From Hippopus hippopus (Eukaryota; Mollusca; Bivalvia; Cardiida; Cardiidae), in NCBI GenBank assembly GCA_946811185.2, contig OX328097.1, positions 5,070,242 through 5,134,241 of the forward strand: a DNA stretch of 64,000 bases, read 5' to 3'. The translations under genes and the position numbers were made by a program. Positions within the stretch are counted from its first letter, which is position 1. The number at the start of each line of letters is the position of its first letter. Positions 11,493-25,000 of this stretch are shown here, piece after piece. The notes under the pieces are model-generated. The model had not been told where the DNA came from, ran no database searches, and saw nothing but the letters and a program-made list of their open reading frames with translations.

Positions 11493-11763
11493 CATAATTG
11501 GCTTGCAACACGCGAAAAGGGACATTCGGACATTTGCGTAAAGTGTCGTCTCGGATTAGCCTGCACAGGTTGCGCAAGCTAATCCAAGACGGGACTTTAC
11601 GACTACATTAGATTTTGTGCTACAGTAGACTTGCGCAAAACGGAAAATTACATAAAAAACGGAAAGTGTCGTTTCGGATTAGTCTGCGCGGACTGCGCAG
11701 GCTGATCCGAGACGACATTTCATGCAAGTGTCCGAATGCCCCTTTTCGCTTGTTGCAGGCCAA
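11493..11763. repeat. PAL-D double-hairpin MITE
   Basis: Two stems in series: AGTGTCGTCTCGGATTAGCC with its complement, and a second around GCGCGGACTGCGCAGGC. Ends are TTGGCTTGCAACACGCG and CTTGTTGCAGGCCAA. Second copy at 41690. Confidence 0.85.
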
Positions 11764-11771
11764 TTATGATC

Positions 11772-11902
11772 GGATATGTCTTTGGAAGGGTAGAAACATT
11801 GTGGGAAAAGAAGATACCGGAAGGTTCTCCTTCTCCCACAGTATTTTCAAAAACTGTCATTTCAGGGTATTCAAAACATAGGGTTGTTTGGTAAAGGGCC
11901 AA
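11772..11902 (+). repeat. PAL-A MITE, right half
   Basis: Begins in the core (GGGTAGAAACATTGTGGG) and ends GTTTGGTAAAGGGCC; abuts PAL-D. Confidence 0.7.
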
Positions 11903-12283
11903 AACGAAATGCTCATAATGACGTGAACATAATCGGATCTTCGGAATATCGATTCGAAAGTCGAACTGCTTTTTTTTGGTATAACTTCTCGATTTATAAA
12001 TCTATTTGAGAATTTCCTCACGCACAGGTTTGAGAAAGAAAATTCATAATTAAATTTCATAATTATGCCGGGGGGGGGGGTTGTATAAAATGCATGAAGA
12101 ACGTGTTTATGCTTGTTCTTGCATCGTCTTTACTTTTACCTTGAAAATTTAAATATGTACACTTATATAATATTACCATGTGTGCTGGTGCAGCTAAATA
12201 GTGGATTTGAAAAAAAAGATCTGAATGAAAGACCGTTGAAAAAATGCTTTTAATTCGTTAGTACTACGCTAGAATTCGTTCAA

Positions 12284-12522
12284 GAATCTGGTTGGACGAT
12301 TGCCAGTATTGACGTGCAGACTGACCTTTGTCGAAACTTTTTACTTTTGATAAATTTTCTGCATGTCCAAGAACTATTCTACCCCACGATTTGGCCGGTT
12401 GTTTTCTCTTTTCCTAACTATCTTAACGACGGAATTCCATCGTTTTAGCTATATTTGATTTGTTGTCTACAAATGCTTTGGATTTAGACAATTCCATAAC
12501 TTTGTCGTATGATGGAGAGTTA
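12284..12522. repeat. PAL-C remnant abutting a PAL-A half copy
   Basis: 12284-12403 has CAGACTGACCTTTGTCGAAA and TTTCTGCATGTCCAAGAAC (PAL-C). 12404-12522 has TTGTTGTCTACAAATGC (PAL-A). Confidence 0.55.
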
Positions 12523-12672
12523 AATTTATTGAGTAATACTTCAATAATTGATTAGTTTCCATGCATTATGCAAGTAAAATTGATAAACTAATACATCACT
12601 TTTGCAATTTGTAAAATTATGTTCTTCGAAAATTGCTATTTAGTTGTCTGTTAAAGGGTAAATGTTGAATGT

Positions 12673-12993
12673 CTATTGATTGATTGATTGATTATATGGT
12701 ATTTAACGCCCTTTTCAACATTATTTCAGTTATTCAGCTGCGACCAGTGCACCTAACCATGCTTTCCTGGAGTTTCTTTGACCAGTACTTCGCACAATGG
12801 TCTTCCCAAGCCACTGGCTGCTTTCCCATATAACCATTGTCGAAACAATGATCAGCAGTGTGAGAGGAAGGAAGACTGTCGCATTGACTATCGTCAATCC
12901 TCGGAAAGAAACTGGCCGAGCCGGGGATTCGAATCAGCGACCTCCTGTTCTCAAGTCCTGTACAATGTCGACTGCGCTACCGGAGCTCGGCGG
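12673..12993 (-). repeat. tRNA-derived SINE just upstream of gene A
   Basis: Reverse copy of the 914 family: the tail (ATTG)n comes first, then AACGCCCTTTTCAACATTA, with the promoter head at the right (GGGATTCGAATCAGCGACC, GTCGACTGCGCTACCGG). It ends 64 bp before the gene A ATG. Confidence 0.85.
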
Positions 12994-13057
12994 AATGTCT
13001 ACTCAACCAGGTTTTAAAGTTATTTTGCAATTACTATTTATTTATAGATATTAAGAC

Positions 13058-16000
13058 ATGGATCACACAACAACAAGCGCCCTTGAAATTCCCGTCAATT
13101 ACCTTCTCGGACGGTGTACGTTTGGCAACGTAGATGACGATGACGAACCGACCACTACTACCCTCAGCGTTCTCAACGTCTCCATGGTTGTCAAAGAGCG
13201 GATTGGTCCATGGTGGAAAGGGGCGTGTCTCAGGAGAATTCGACACAAAATAGTTCTACGAGATGCATGTATGCATATGAAAAGTGGGCAGATTACGGCT
13301 ATTTTAGGAGGATCTGGTAAATAACTTATCTGAATATAAGATAGATATAGGGAATTTTCCATCGTCGGACCACACGTTAGCCCCTCCGTCTCATTCACTT
13401 GTGATTCACCCCGTTTTTTCGCCGTGGAAGATTTGAATGCCGAACTCTCGTTTTTATCAATATTCATTAGCTAAAAGGGAAACCAGTCAAAATCTGTGTT
13501 TCAATTAAAAACTCTTCATCAGCGAGTTTGGCTTTGACATCATATCGGGGATAAGGCGCGAAAAAAATAGATCCAGATAATCTTTTCGTGCAAGAATGGA
13601 TTTTAAAGCAAAGTAAAAATTAAAATGAAAGTTACAGCAACTTGGCAACTTTTCACTTGATTTTTTCTGCAAGCGAATATAACTTCGACAAACAATCACA
13701 GGTTTTCATCTGCACAATAATGTCCATACTTTTAAATGTTATGATTTAAATTTAAATACATTTTAAAACCGCAGTTTTTACTTTCGGCTGAAACTGAGCC
13801 TTCAGTATAAGAAATTTCTCGTTTTTTTTTTTTTTTTTGAAATATGTCGCCGCAAGGCGCTTAAAGTCATCTGTATGAAGTAATGAGGTAAACACGTTAA
13901 ACATAAACATGTTTGTTCAATGCATGTGGAATATTTTACATTAACAGGTTCCGGAAAAACATCTCTGTTAGACTGTATAGCAGCAAGAGCTAATGGTACC
14001 ATGTCGGGAAAGGTTTATTACAACAACATAGAATGCACACGTGACCTTGCCCAGCAGTTTGTCTCATATGTCATGCAGGTAGAAAATTATTTATCACTTC
14101 TGTTGTTTAGAGAATATCAAAAAACAGTTGTGCAGCCAAGGTCTCTCTCGTAACTCATATCAAGAGCACATATTCATCGGCCACCATACTTTAGGGGCTA
14201 ACAAAATGGTTGCAATCACAATCAGGCTGTTGATACAGGAGTTTCAAATAGTACTTATGACCTAAAATATGAGTGTGGAAGGAGCTACTTTGTGTTAAGC
14301 ACGACAGAATTCATTTATAATTTATTTTCTGGTTGGCTAACATGTCTGCCAATGTCCAAAACCAGACTGCACGTGTTTTTGCTTGTTGAAAAGCCATGTA
14401 TGTGATCAGGAATAAGAGCCAGACCTGTATCACATCACCTCTGCAAGAAATGTCCATGTAGGTATTGCTAATTCAATAGTTTCATCTTTGGAGATTATAC
14501 TTGAATCTGGTGTATTCTCAATCAGCCCCCGTCCTTCGATCAGCGATCGCAACAAACGGATAGCCCAAGAAACCACCTGACGAAATCGCCCAGCTTATAC
14601 CTACATCCAAATACTTCAGCACTCCGAAACGATTGGTTACAGTTGCACCTTTCGAAGCCGCGATACAACCCATTCTGAGATAAAATTGCAAAACATGACA
14701 TTGCAATTCGCAACTATATTACAGTTTGGATTGTAACAAAGTTGTGCATGAATCCGAGGTGGAAGCATGCCTCTAAAACCTAACGGCAACTCCTTATTTG
14801 CATAAATATATTGTATCCGGCCATTTTGAATTTCTTTTCATAACGTACAATGACGTATAATTGCATTATATAGATCTGCAATGTTTAATTCAACAACCGA
14901 AAACTGACCACAATGGTTCAATTTATATTTTTTTTCTAATATCATTTGCTTTCCTGTTATGTACTCATGTACTCTTAGACTGCTGCATAAATGTATCGAA
15001 TAGTGAAGAAAAAAAGGCCAAACAGTTACAACTATTCTAAAGCTGTTTCGGGGAAAAATGTCTTTCGCTGTTTCACATGTAAAGATCACACTGCATGTTT
15101 TATCCCAATGTTTTATCTTGATCTGCAGTTCCTGCAAAAGCAACATGTCATCATAATAAGGATGAAAAGTAACATTCCCGAACGAAGTTGGTAAACAGTC
15201 ACTGAAATGTTCATATTGTGTAAGACAAGTAGAGGACCGTATAAACGAAATCGACATCTTCCATTGGGAAACTGATTGCAAACATTGCAATGTCAAGGCT
15301 GCTTTTGGCTAGAATATCTCTGCATAGCGGACAGTGTAGATTCAAGATCAGACTACGCGTTCTGTGCCCTCTGATCTTGATCTACACTGTCCACAAAAAC
15401 AATCTAATTTGTGACCGACACTTTCATGATTAATTACAATTTCATCAATAGGCTGACCGTCTGCTGCCAAACCTGACAGTTCGAGAGACGTTACGGTACA
15501 GCGCTCAACTACGGCTGCCGGGAACTGCTTCTAATTTCGATATTGAGGAGAAGGTGAGGCAATATCCGGTCTGGGGATTGGCTCTTAACTACGTCATTCT
15601 TTCCAGTATTATGCAAGTTTTCAAGAGTGTTATTTTTTGCTTCTCTTGTATCATGTAGCACGACTATTTATGGTTTATTTGCTTACCTGCAAAAAATGTA
15701 TATACGTGTATATTTCAAAATAAAAAGCATGTTGTCAATTTTGTCATTAAAGGCCAGTGCTTTAAATCTAAAACTCTTCAATATGTCGCCCATTCAATGT
15801 TCATGTAAAGCACATAGAACCAGTTTTGTTTTGGAATCTAAACCATAATTTTAGTTTATTTTCATACTTACGAAGAAAACTATATACCTGTACGTATATG
15901 AAGACTCACAAGGCAAAAACGTATGTACGAACTCATCTTTCTGTTTAAAAGCCTGTACTAAAACTCGAAATTTTCAATATATTGTCGATTCAATATTCAT

Positions 16001-19000
16001 GTAAAGTCCATATAAAAGTCAGTTTTTGGCATCTAGACAAGACAAATATTGACAGCAATAGCCGAGTGTAGACGGAACAGACATTTTCATTTGGCATTTC
16101 TTGTCCCTAGGGTTTTCCGGCTGGGCAGATTTACGTTTGTTTTCTGACTATTAGATATATTTTTGTATTTGGCAAAAAAAAAAGTGAAAATACTGCAGAT
16201 TTCTGCAAACCTGTGTGACGGTATCCAGGGATATATATATTTTTTTGTCACTAAATATTAACTCTGTACCAGACGACAAACTTTCAGAACTGTCCAAGTC
16301 AAAAGCATTTGCAGACGACAAATACTAGTTGGATGTGGCTTGAATAATCTGACGTACATTTGAAGAGAAGAAAACATTGTGGGAAAAGGAGAAAATGCTG
16401 GTTACCAGTATTTTCTCCTTTTTCCACAATGTTATCAAAAACCGTTTTTCTCATGGTTGTAAAAAGACAGGATTGTTTGGAAAATGTTTACCACTTATTC
16501 TTCGATCTCGTCGCGCTGGTAGCTGCCATTAGTATTTGATTGTTCCAATTTTTTAAACCAACGACTTTTGAAAACATTGTGGCAAAGGTAAAGTTGGTTA
16601 GTAAATATGTTTAAATGTAACAACAACAGCAATTATGACAATATGACAAAACTCAGTTGATAATAGTTACCCATATTGATTTTTTTTTTGTAAAAGTCGA
16701 TTTCTTCAAAGCTTGAATTGAAATTCGTTTCAGCCGGGGGGGGGGGGGGGAGGGCGGGAAAGACGGGAATAGTAAGTAGGGATAAGTTGAGGGGGGGTGT
16801 AAATTTAATAAGAGTTTCGGTTTTACAATCGAGACGCATCTAAGTCATTATGTAATGCTTTATGTCATAATAAAAAGGTAAAGACATTAACTTTTTACTA
16901 GACGAAAAACTAAACGACTCATCCATATTGAAAACAGTTGCAGACGACAAATCAAATGTTGCCTAAATGATTGTATTTGTCCCTAAAAGAGTAGAAAACG
17001 TTGTAAAAAAAGGAGAAAATGCTGGTAACCAGCATTTTCTTCATTTCCCACAATGTTTTCAAAAGTTTTTTTCTTCTTCAATTCGATTTAAAAACACAGT
17101 CAGTATTGATAGATAAAGGGTTGTATGCATTCACATGGAAAACATTTTACCTTGACTAGGTCAGTAAAGTGATCATTGAAATGGGACTGAAACACGTGGC
17201 TGACTCGAGGATTGGCGGAAGTATAGTGAGAGGCATTTCCGGTGGAGAAAAACGCCGAGTCACGATCGCCATACAGCTGTTACAAAATCCAAGTTAGTGT
17301 TTTTTTCTGCACTCGTGAATAATTGTGCTGTGTTGCGTAAAGTTATAAGCACGTATGGCGTTGTTACAACATTTTTTCGGCATATACAGGGTGTTTCATA
17401 ATTATGTTAATTAATTTCTTTTACTCTTTCAGCAATGTATTAGATCTAGTAGAGCAGATCTAGTAGAGCAGTCAAAACTACATTTTCGAAAAAAAAAAAA
17501 ATGCTGGTAAAATACTTCTGAAATTGAGAAACTAGAATGCAAAACAAGTATCTCAACTTGATGCCACAAGACCAAATTTTAGGCTTTTCCAAATTGAAAG
17601 CAATTGCAAAGTGACACAATTTTCCTTTAGATGATAGAAAGGCAGAAAAAATGGCGGGAAAATGAGAAAATTTTATTTTGGTGACCGGCATTTAATCCTT
17701 TTCCCATAATGTTTTTGATAGGTGTTCTCCTCAAGATCGTTGAAAAACAGGATTGTGTGGCAAAGGGTAAAATCGAGATCTCTGCAAACAGACTAAGCCT
17801 TAATTATCACAATCGACTTTGGATGAATCAGAAGAGATTTGTTAATCACAACCAAAAAGAAAACATACCTGAGACCTGTGAATACAGACTTACTAACGGG
17901 ATAGAATTGTCCATCGGACTGCCATATGAATAAAGTTGGCACACTCATTGAATAAAAATTTTAGCAAATGCTGGCATAATTCACAGAATACTGGGTCGTG
18001 CAGTTCAAAGCTCTGGCTGCACGTTCTATGTAATCTGATACTGATCTACGCTGTCCATTGCAAGACATCAGCCTAATTCTTAAGAACATTCATAGACTTA
18101 TTCTGAAGAATTTTCTTAATTTGGAAGAAACGCAATTTCTAATCGGCTAAACCTTCTGGCTTAGCCAGTCAGAAGTTGTGTTACTTTCTGAATCTATTGT
18201 TAAACCAAGAATGTTCTCAAAAACAACTGGTGAATACGGACCCCGTCTGCACGATCAACGTAATCTGATATTGATCTCGACCTACGCAGGCCATAAAAAC
18301 CAAAATATTCAGATAATGCAGACTTTCGTTCCAGATATTGGTTTCAGTGACCAGTATAAGGTTGTTCCAAATTTAACAATGTTTATTTCAGAGATTCTAT
18401 TATTAGACGAACCCACTTCCGGTCTCGACACTTTCACCGCGAGAAATTTGATTTCGTCTCTAGCAGACTTGGCTCACAATAGCGGGAAAATTGTATTGCT
18501 GACAATTCATCAGCCGAGGTCAGAGATTACCAAAATGTTCGACCAGGTAGCAAACTAGGAATTTTCACTTTTTATTCATATAAGATTTAATCATATAAGA
18601 GCCATTATGTGTGGAAAGGTTGTTTAACGCGTCTGCAAAATGTTTCAACCCAGGTAAGCCTGCGCAGTCCGCGTAGGCTGACCTGAGTCGAAATATTTTG
18701 AAACTTGTAAATTTTCTGTATGTCAAAGAACCATTCTACCTCACTATTCAATCGGTTTTTAGACAGAATGGATCCATATTATACGACATCTTGCCTGGCA
18801 AAATGGGTTGCAAAGATGCATTAAACCCCCTTTTCTCAGAGCGCCGCATATAAGTAGTAGCAATGATGACTTTGTTGCACTTTAGACTACGTTAAGTCGA
18901 ATACAAGAGTTTTGCCAACTTTAATAATTCTAGTTTTACAATTTTTTTTTTTCTACCAGCCACTGGAACTTTCACAGAGTATTCTGTAACACATTGTCAG

Positions 19001-22000
19001 ACTCATGATAATATACATACCTTTAAATGGTAGTGATAAAATTTACTTGCAATTTTAGCCCCGTGTTGTTTAGTTATGGCCCCTGGTGGGTCTTTATTGA
19101 GAGAGGGTAGAACATCTGATGAGTTCATTTTCGATCTACTTATCTCTTCATATGTCACAAGAGAACTTTCGGTTGCAGTTAAAAGTTATTCTGAAATTTG
19201 ATATTTAACTCAGACATGACTGTGATCAAAATTACCAGGAACGAAAATGCAGGAAAATAATTAGAAGGAACTCCACCCATGTTTCACTTTACTATTGCCT
19301 TTATATGGTGAAACAAACCACTCATATCTGACAATAAATGTTTAGTTTTTATCTAGTTCTTTACGTTTTTTTGTTCATTACATCATATACGAAGGAAATT
19401 CTTACAGTTTTTTAATCACTACTTACTGTTGCTTCCTGGAAAACAAACCAGTAGTCGCGCATGTGATATGGGATATGGATCCGTGCTTATAAAACTTGAT
19501 TTCATATTCACCTGAGTTTGTGCTGAAACTTTCAATTGAGCAATTGCTTCTGGAAGTACGACAACGTAAAATACAAATTTTTATTTGATAAGAAGGACAG
19601 AGAAGTTCGAAAAGTTATAAAATTTCTATGTTATTTTTATTTTATAAATTCTGTATAATTTTGAAATTCATGTTCAGCTCTTGAGCATATCATTTATACC
19701 CATATCATTATACAAATGATGTTACTTTCAGATTGGTATTTTATCGTACGGTCAGATGGCCTACTTTGGGAACACTTCAAACTTGGTACCCTACTTTAGT
19801 GACCTTGGATACCCGTGTCCCGCCTACACCAACCCGACAGACTTCCTTGGTAATGTTTTTTCTTGTTTTTCTTTGACCTCTAAGTAATGAATGTGAGTCA
19901 TGCTGTGTGAAAAACGGGGTTTGACCCTTTACCACACAATCCCGAGTTTTAGCGACCCTGAAAGAGATGTCTTTTGAAAACATTATGGGAAAAGGAGAAA
20001 ATGCTGGTACCAGCATTTTCTCCTTTTCCCACAATGTTTTCTACCCTTCCCAAAACATTTTCAAATCTTTTAATAGTATTTATCTTTTCGTCCGCAAAAT
20101 GCTTTCAATTTGGACCAGTCTAAAATTTTGTCATTTAGTAAAGGGTTAATGCATTTTTCTAATGCACTAATGCCAAGCAAGTTGTTGCATAAGATAGTTC
20201 TATCTGCTTTTACCTATACCCGGCTAGTATATTTGTCGAAGCGATCAGAGAAAAATAATTTTCATCATCTTTACTTAAGTTCCTAAGTCTGCAAAAACAA
20301 TTCAGATAGTTCAGTTGTATTATAACACATAAAAAGTAGGGTATCAGTCGCTTTAGTTTATATTCTGCGTGTACATCAAGGGCGAAAAGCTCGTCCAAAC
20401 AACAATCATCGTCAAAATCTCGTTTACAGTCGATCTCGTCAGCGTGGATCGACGAGATTCAGAACGAGAAGAAGAAACATCAGAAAAGATGAAAGAAGTA
20501 ACAAGCGCCTACGCGAACTCTACCTTACATAAAGACGTGGTTTATCAGATTATTGAAGACACAATGAAGCCCACAACGGGCAGACAACTCCTGGCACAGA
20601 GATATATGTCCTACTACAGACCGAGCAATTCGTATTTCTTCAGAACTTTATTTACATTATTGGGGTATGTTGTTAGCTTTTTCATCTCCTTGGCTTTTGT
20701 TATGAAGATTATTGAATGGTGTTTTACGTCGCTTCTAATAGTATTTCAGTTATATCATGGCAGTAGCTCATATACTCATGTATGTCCTGAACTTCACCAG
20801 CACTAGGCCAGGGCCTGAAGTGTCTTGCCCAAGGACACTCCCGCCAAATGCTTCCAGTTCGGATCAAACCGGGGCCTCCATGTTCCGAGTCGTACACTTT
20901 ACCATTGAGCAACGCAAGATCCCTTATTAAAATTTGACCGTTCAGATAGACCAACATGTACACACTAAGAGCGGCATGGCTAATCCGTTACAGATGACTG
21001 ATTTATATAAAGTGGTCCCCTGGCAGCGGTTAATACTGTTGAAAGCAGCAGCAGCGACGTTGACGAATAGAACGACAACAATTACAACAACATCTGTTAA
21101 ATAACGATTAATGATTATTTGATTTACAAGCGTTTTGAGTATAACCCAGATTTAGAGTTGGTTTTATCAACCTGAAAACAAAAATATCACTGTCAAGATA
21201 CCTTTCGATTTAGGAAGATTTAACTTTAAAAAGTTTAATTCATAATTAGAGATCTATGACTATTTTTCCTCTTATTTGATAGTACTCGATATTACACTGC
21301 ATTCTTAATTCCATTGGTATCATCTGCATTAACTCTTACAGCGCTTGATATGTATATATGAACTCGACCTTTTTCAATAGCTCAGTATGCAGTCCACTAA
21401 AACTCAGAAAGACTTTTATCTTAAGGGGACGACATTGATCCAGGATAAACCTGCGTGTTCTGTTCAGTCTGATCTTGATCTATACCGTCCGCAAAATCTT
21501 CTCTTTTCGCATATGACACCGAAAGGGTACACCGACTTGACAGCTATACTGTAAAATATTTCCATCTTTATTTTCAGACGAATGACAGTAAACGTGTTTC
21601 GTGACAGAACCAGCTATGTCTCCCGTATTTTTCTACTGTCTCTGTTTATTCCATTTATATGTGTATTTCTTGGACACCTGGGCAACAATCAAACTAGTGT
21701 ACAGGACAGAATCGGGCTTCTGTACCAAACATCTCAAGTTCCTCCATATGTGGCAGTGTTGAATGCTATTATATTGTGTAAGTCGTCAGGTATCTCTCTC
21801 TCTTTAAAGATACATCTATACTCGTTTTCAGGCATTTTTTCAGGAATTTTTAAAGCAGAATCATTCTTCTATCTTCATGCCAAATGTTGTTCCTGATGGC
21901 TGCAAGATTGCACTGAGTACGACGGGTAGAAAATATATTTCTTATTTTGGAGGCCTTCAAAGCAATCGCTGTTGTAGTTTCAGGTTTTTAATGAGGACAC

Positions 22001-25000
22001 ACCCTTAGTGTTTTTCTATCCCTAACATCGTATATACATGTATTGGTAACGTATCTATGCTTACACAGGAGAGCCATTGTACACAATTTCAATTTTCAAA
22101 AGCGTTTTTTTTTCTAACTGTAAGGATATATCTTTAAAGGGAGCAATTTAGTGTTAATGTCGTAAATCAAAATTTCTTGCGAAATATCGAGAAATAATTC
22201 AATATTAGTTTTTTTCATGAACATTGGCGAGTTCTGATTGGCCGAAAAAAATTTTTCATATCTCCATGAAAAAAAAACATCAGCAGTGCCGGAACTACTT
22301 TTGCAGTCAAACTAATGTAAACAAACATGTATACGAGATTTCGTAATGTTTTTCGTTCTGATTTTATAGCGAGTCCGAAGTTCAAATTGCTAGACTCTAG
22401 CTGAATTTATTTTTTCTGAATACTGAAAAAAAAAAAAAAAATCCAACAGTATTTAATTCAAAGAGAGAGCTGAAAACTCATTGTTACTCTGCTGGGTTTA
22501 AACAATCTTATTTTCAACTTAATTCTAGCGTATTGAACTTCTAATAATAAATCCACTCAATCTGCAAATGTTCAATACTATAATGACGTCATGAATTACG
22601 TCATTTTTACGTCATGAAGGAGCAGTTTTACCGCGCTATGAAATATCAATGAAAAGGACAGTAAATAAATACGCAATGCTGGATTTTCAAAAAAAGAGCT
22701 GTTAGATCTAGTATTATTTAAGTGCATATTTGTTGTCTGTGATATTGAATTATAAGGAATGAAGAGAATTTCTTTTGTTTTCATGGAGGTATGAAAAAAA
22801 AAAAAACCTAATTACATTGTATGAAAACGCGAAGCGGTTTCATACAAGAGTGATTAGGGTTTTTTTTCATACCTCCATGAAAACCAAAAAAAAAATCTCT
22901 TCATTCCTTAAATAGACTACTACTCAATATATATATTTTTTTTTTGCAATCGCATAAAATGTATGGTTACATTCAGTGAAAAGGTGCAATTATTGGCGTT
23001 TAACCCTTATCCTGCTAAATGAAAGAAATGCAACTTTCAAGCCGATATTAAAAAACCGAGTATTGCGGTTTGAAAGTTTTTTTTTTTTTAGAGGAAAGAT
23101 ATCTTCTTCTCGGACAGCGTAGATCCGAGATCAGACTGCACGTTCTGTGCAGTCTGATCTTGATCTAGGTTATTCGCAAAAGATCAGTGAGTCGCGTTTA
23201 GCAGCCTAAGGGTTAAATAAAAGGATGGCCGTTTTGCATTTGGTAACTCAGTCTATTCTTATTACATCAGATATGACGTCATTATACTGATTTGAATCCT
23301 AAAAAGCGACGCTTTATATTGACCTTGTGGCAAGTGTCTGCGAAACTCTGATGTGAATTCTAAAAATACCTGAAGAGGTTACGACGCCTGTTAAGGAAAT
23401 ACTACTGAACATTATTTTAATCTTACTTTTGTCTTTCTTCTTTATTGATGATTTGCCAGTCATCACCCTACTTAATTTAGTGCTAAATCGTTTTCCTAAG
23501 TTTTGTGAGTTTATAAAAATCTCGATAGCTACCTTTAAATGCATTTAGATGTTATTCACTCGTTATATTTTAACATTTTATTCTTTACCAGTTGACAAAA
23601 TTTTAGACTTTTCCAAACTGAAAGCATTTGCAGACAACAAACTGAATGTGGCTAAGATTAAAGGGTTTGTTTGTGAAAAGGTGGAAAACATTGTGGGAAA
23701 ATGAGAGGATGCAGGGTACAAGCATATTTTTTTTTCCAATTATGTTTTCAAAAGGCTTAATCCCAGGGGTCGTGATAACACGAGATTGTCTGGTAATGGG
23801 TTAAAGCATAGTGCAAATCTTCAGTTGTTTCAGTTGATAGTTTAGACGAAGATCAGACTGGAAAGAATGTACGAATGGATAGTTTTGAAGTCAATCTTAA
23901 ACAACATATTACTGTGAATGGTGCAATAGATATTTTAATCTTGTTCCAACATATTTCAAATCATGCATATTTCATCAGCATAATGCTTGCCAAGGTTTGA
24001 CTTATTAGAAGTGTGCCTATGCGGACATGATTACTTTTATACAAAGATGCTATAAAATTATATCTGTATTTCAAAACTGACAATCTTATATCGAAGATGA
24101 GTTACATTGTCTTGTTATATGTTTACAGTTCCCCCTGTTCGTGATCTGTATTACCGTGAGGGTCGGGACGGACTGTACTCGGCTACAACATTCCTTATTG
24201 CATATGTGTTACATATCATTCCATTCTTGATATTCAGTTCTGCAATCTTCAGTAGCGTGGTTTATTGGTAAGTTTATCTGATATGGTTTATTGATAAGTT
24301 AATATTCTCGAAAAACGTCATACAAATTCAGTAGGTGAGATTATAAATATACTCCTACTAATATAGACCGCTTTTCAAAACCTATATAGTTACGTTTTAG
24401 AAGTGTTAGACGGGATGTTATCAAGTTATTAAATGCTAGGTAAAGTTTCCAGTAAAATCAAAACCATTTCAGTTTTACAGTTTTAACTACTTTTCGGTTA
24501 CAGTCATATCTGGGATATATATCTGTTGACATAACTAAACCGCTTACTGGACGACTAAAATTTAGACCTGGTTGCCGGCTTTTTCTTCTTTCCAACAATG
24601 TTTTCAAGAGTCCCCCCCCCCCCCGGATTGTGAAACCTCGAGATTGTTTGCTACAAAGTTAAGTATCAACAGCTGACATTTTTGCGTGTATCAACTTGGC
24701 ACTCATACAACCAAGAAAACGTACTGTATGTAAACAGAAACTGTGAAATATATTTTCAGGGTGACAGGTTTGACGCCGGAAACAGAAAACTTTATCAGAT
24801 ACGCTGTCCTGGTTTTCTTCTTGCACCTGTTCGGTGAAATAATGGCGGTACTAGTCATGGGTGCTTTTATGAATCCTGCCCTGGCGAATAGTACTTCCGG
24901 TATCATTCTGTCGGCGTCGGGCTTAATGGCGTCAGGGTTTTTAAGGTAACTTCCTCCATGTACTTGATCAGACTCTTACAAGACTAATACATGAATAAAC

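Noticed and set aside
18178..18391. N-terminal extension of gene A exon 5
   Set aside because: The open frame begins within a PAL-E repeat; the acceptor at 18390-18391 and the phase of exon 4 fix the exon start at 18392.
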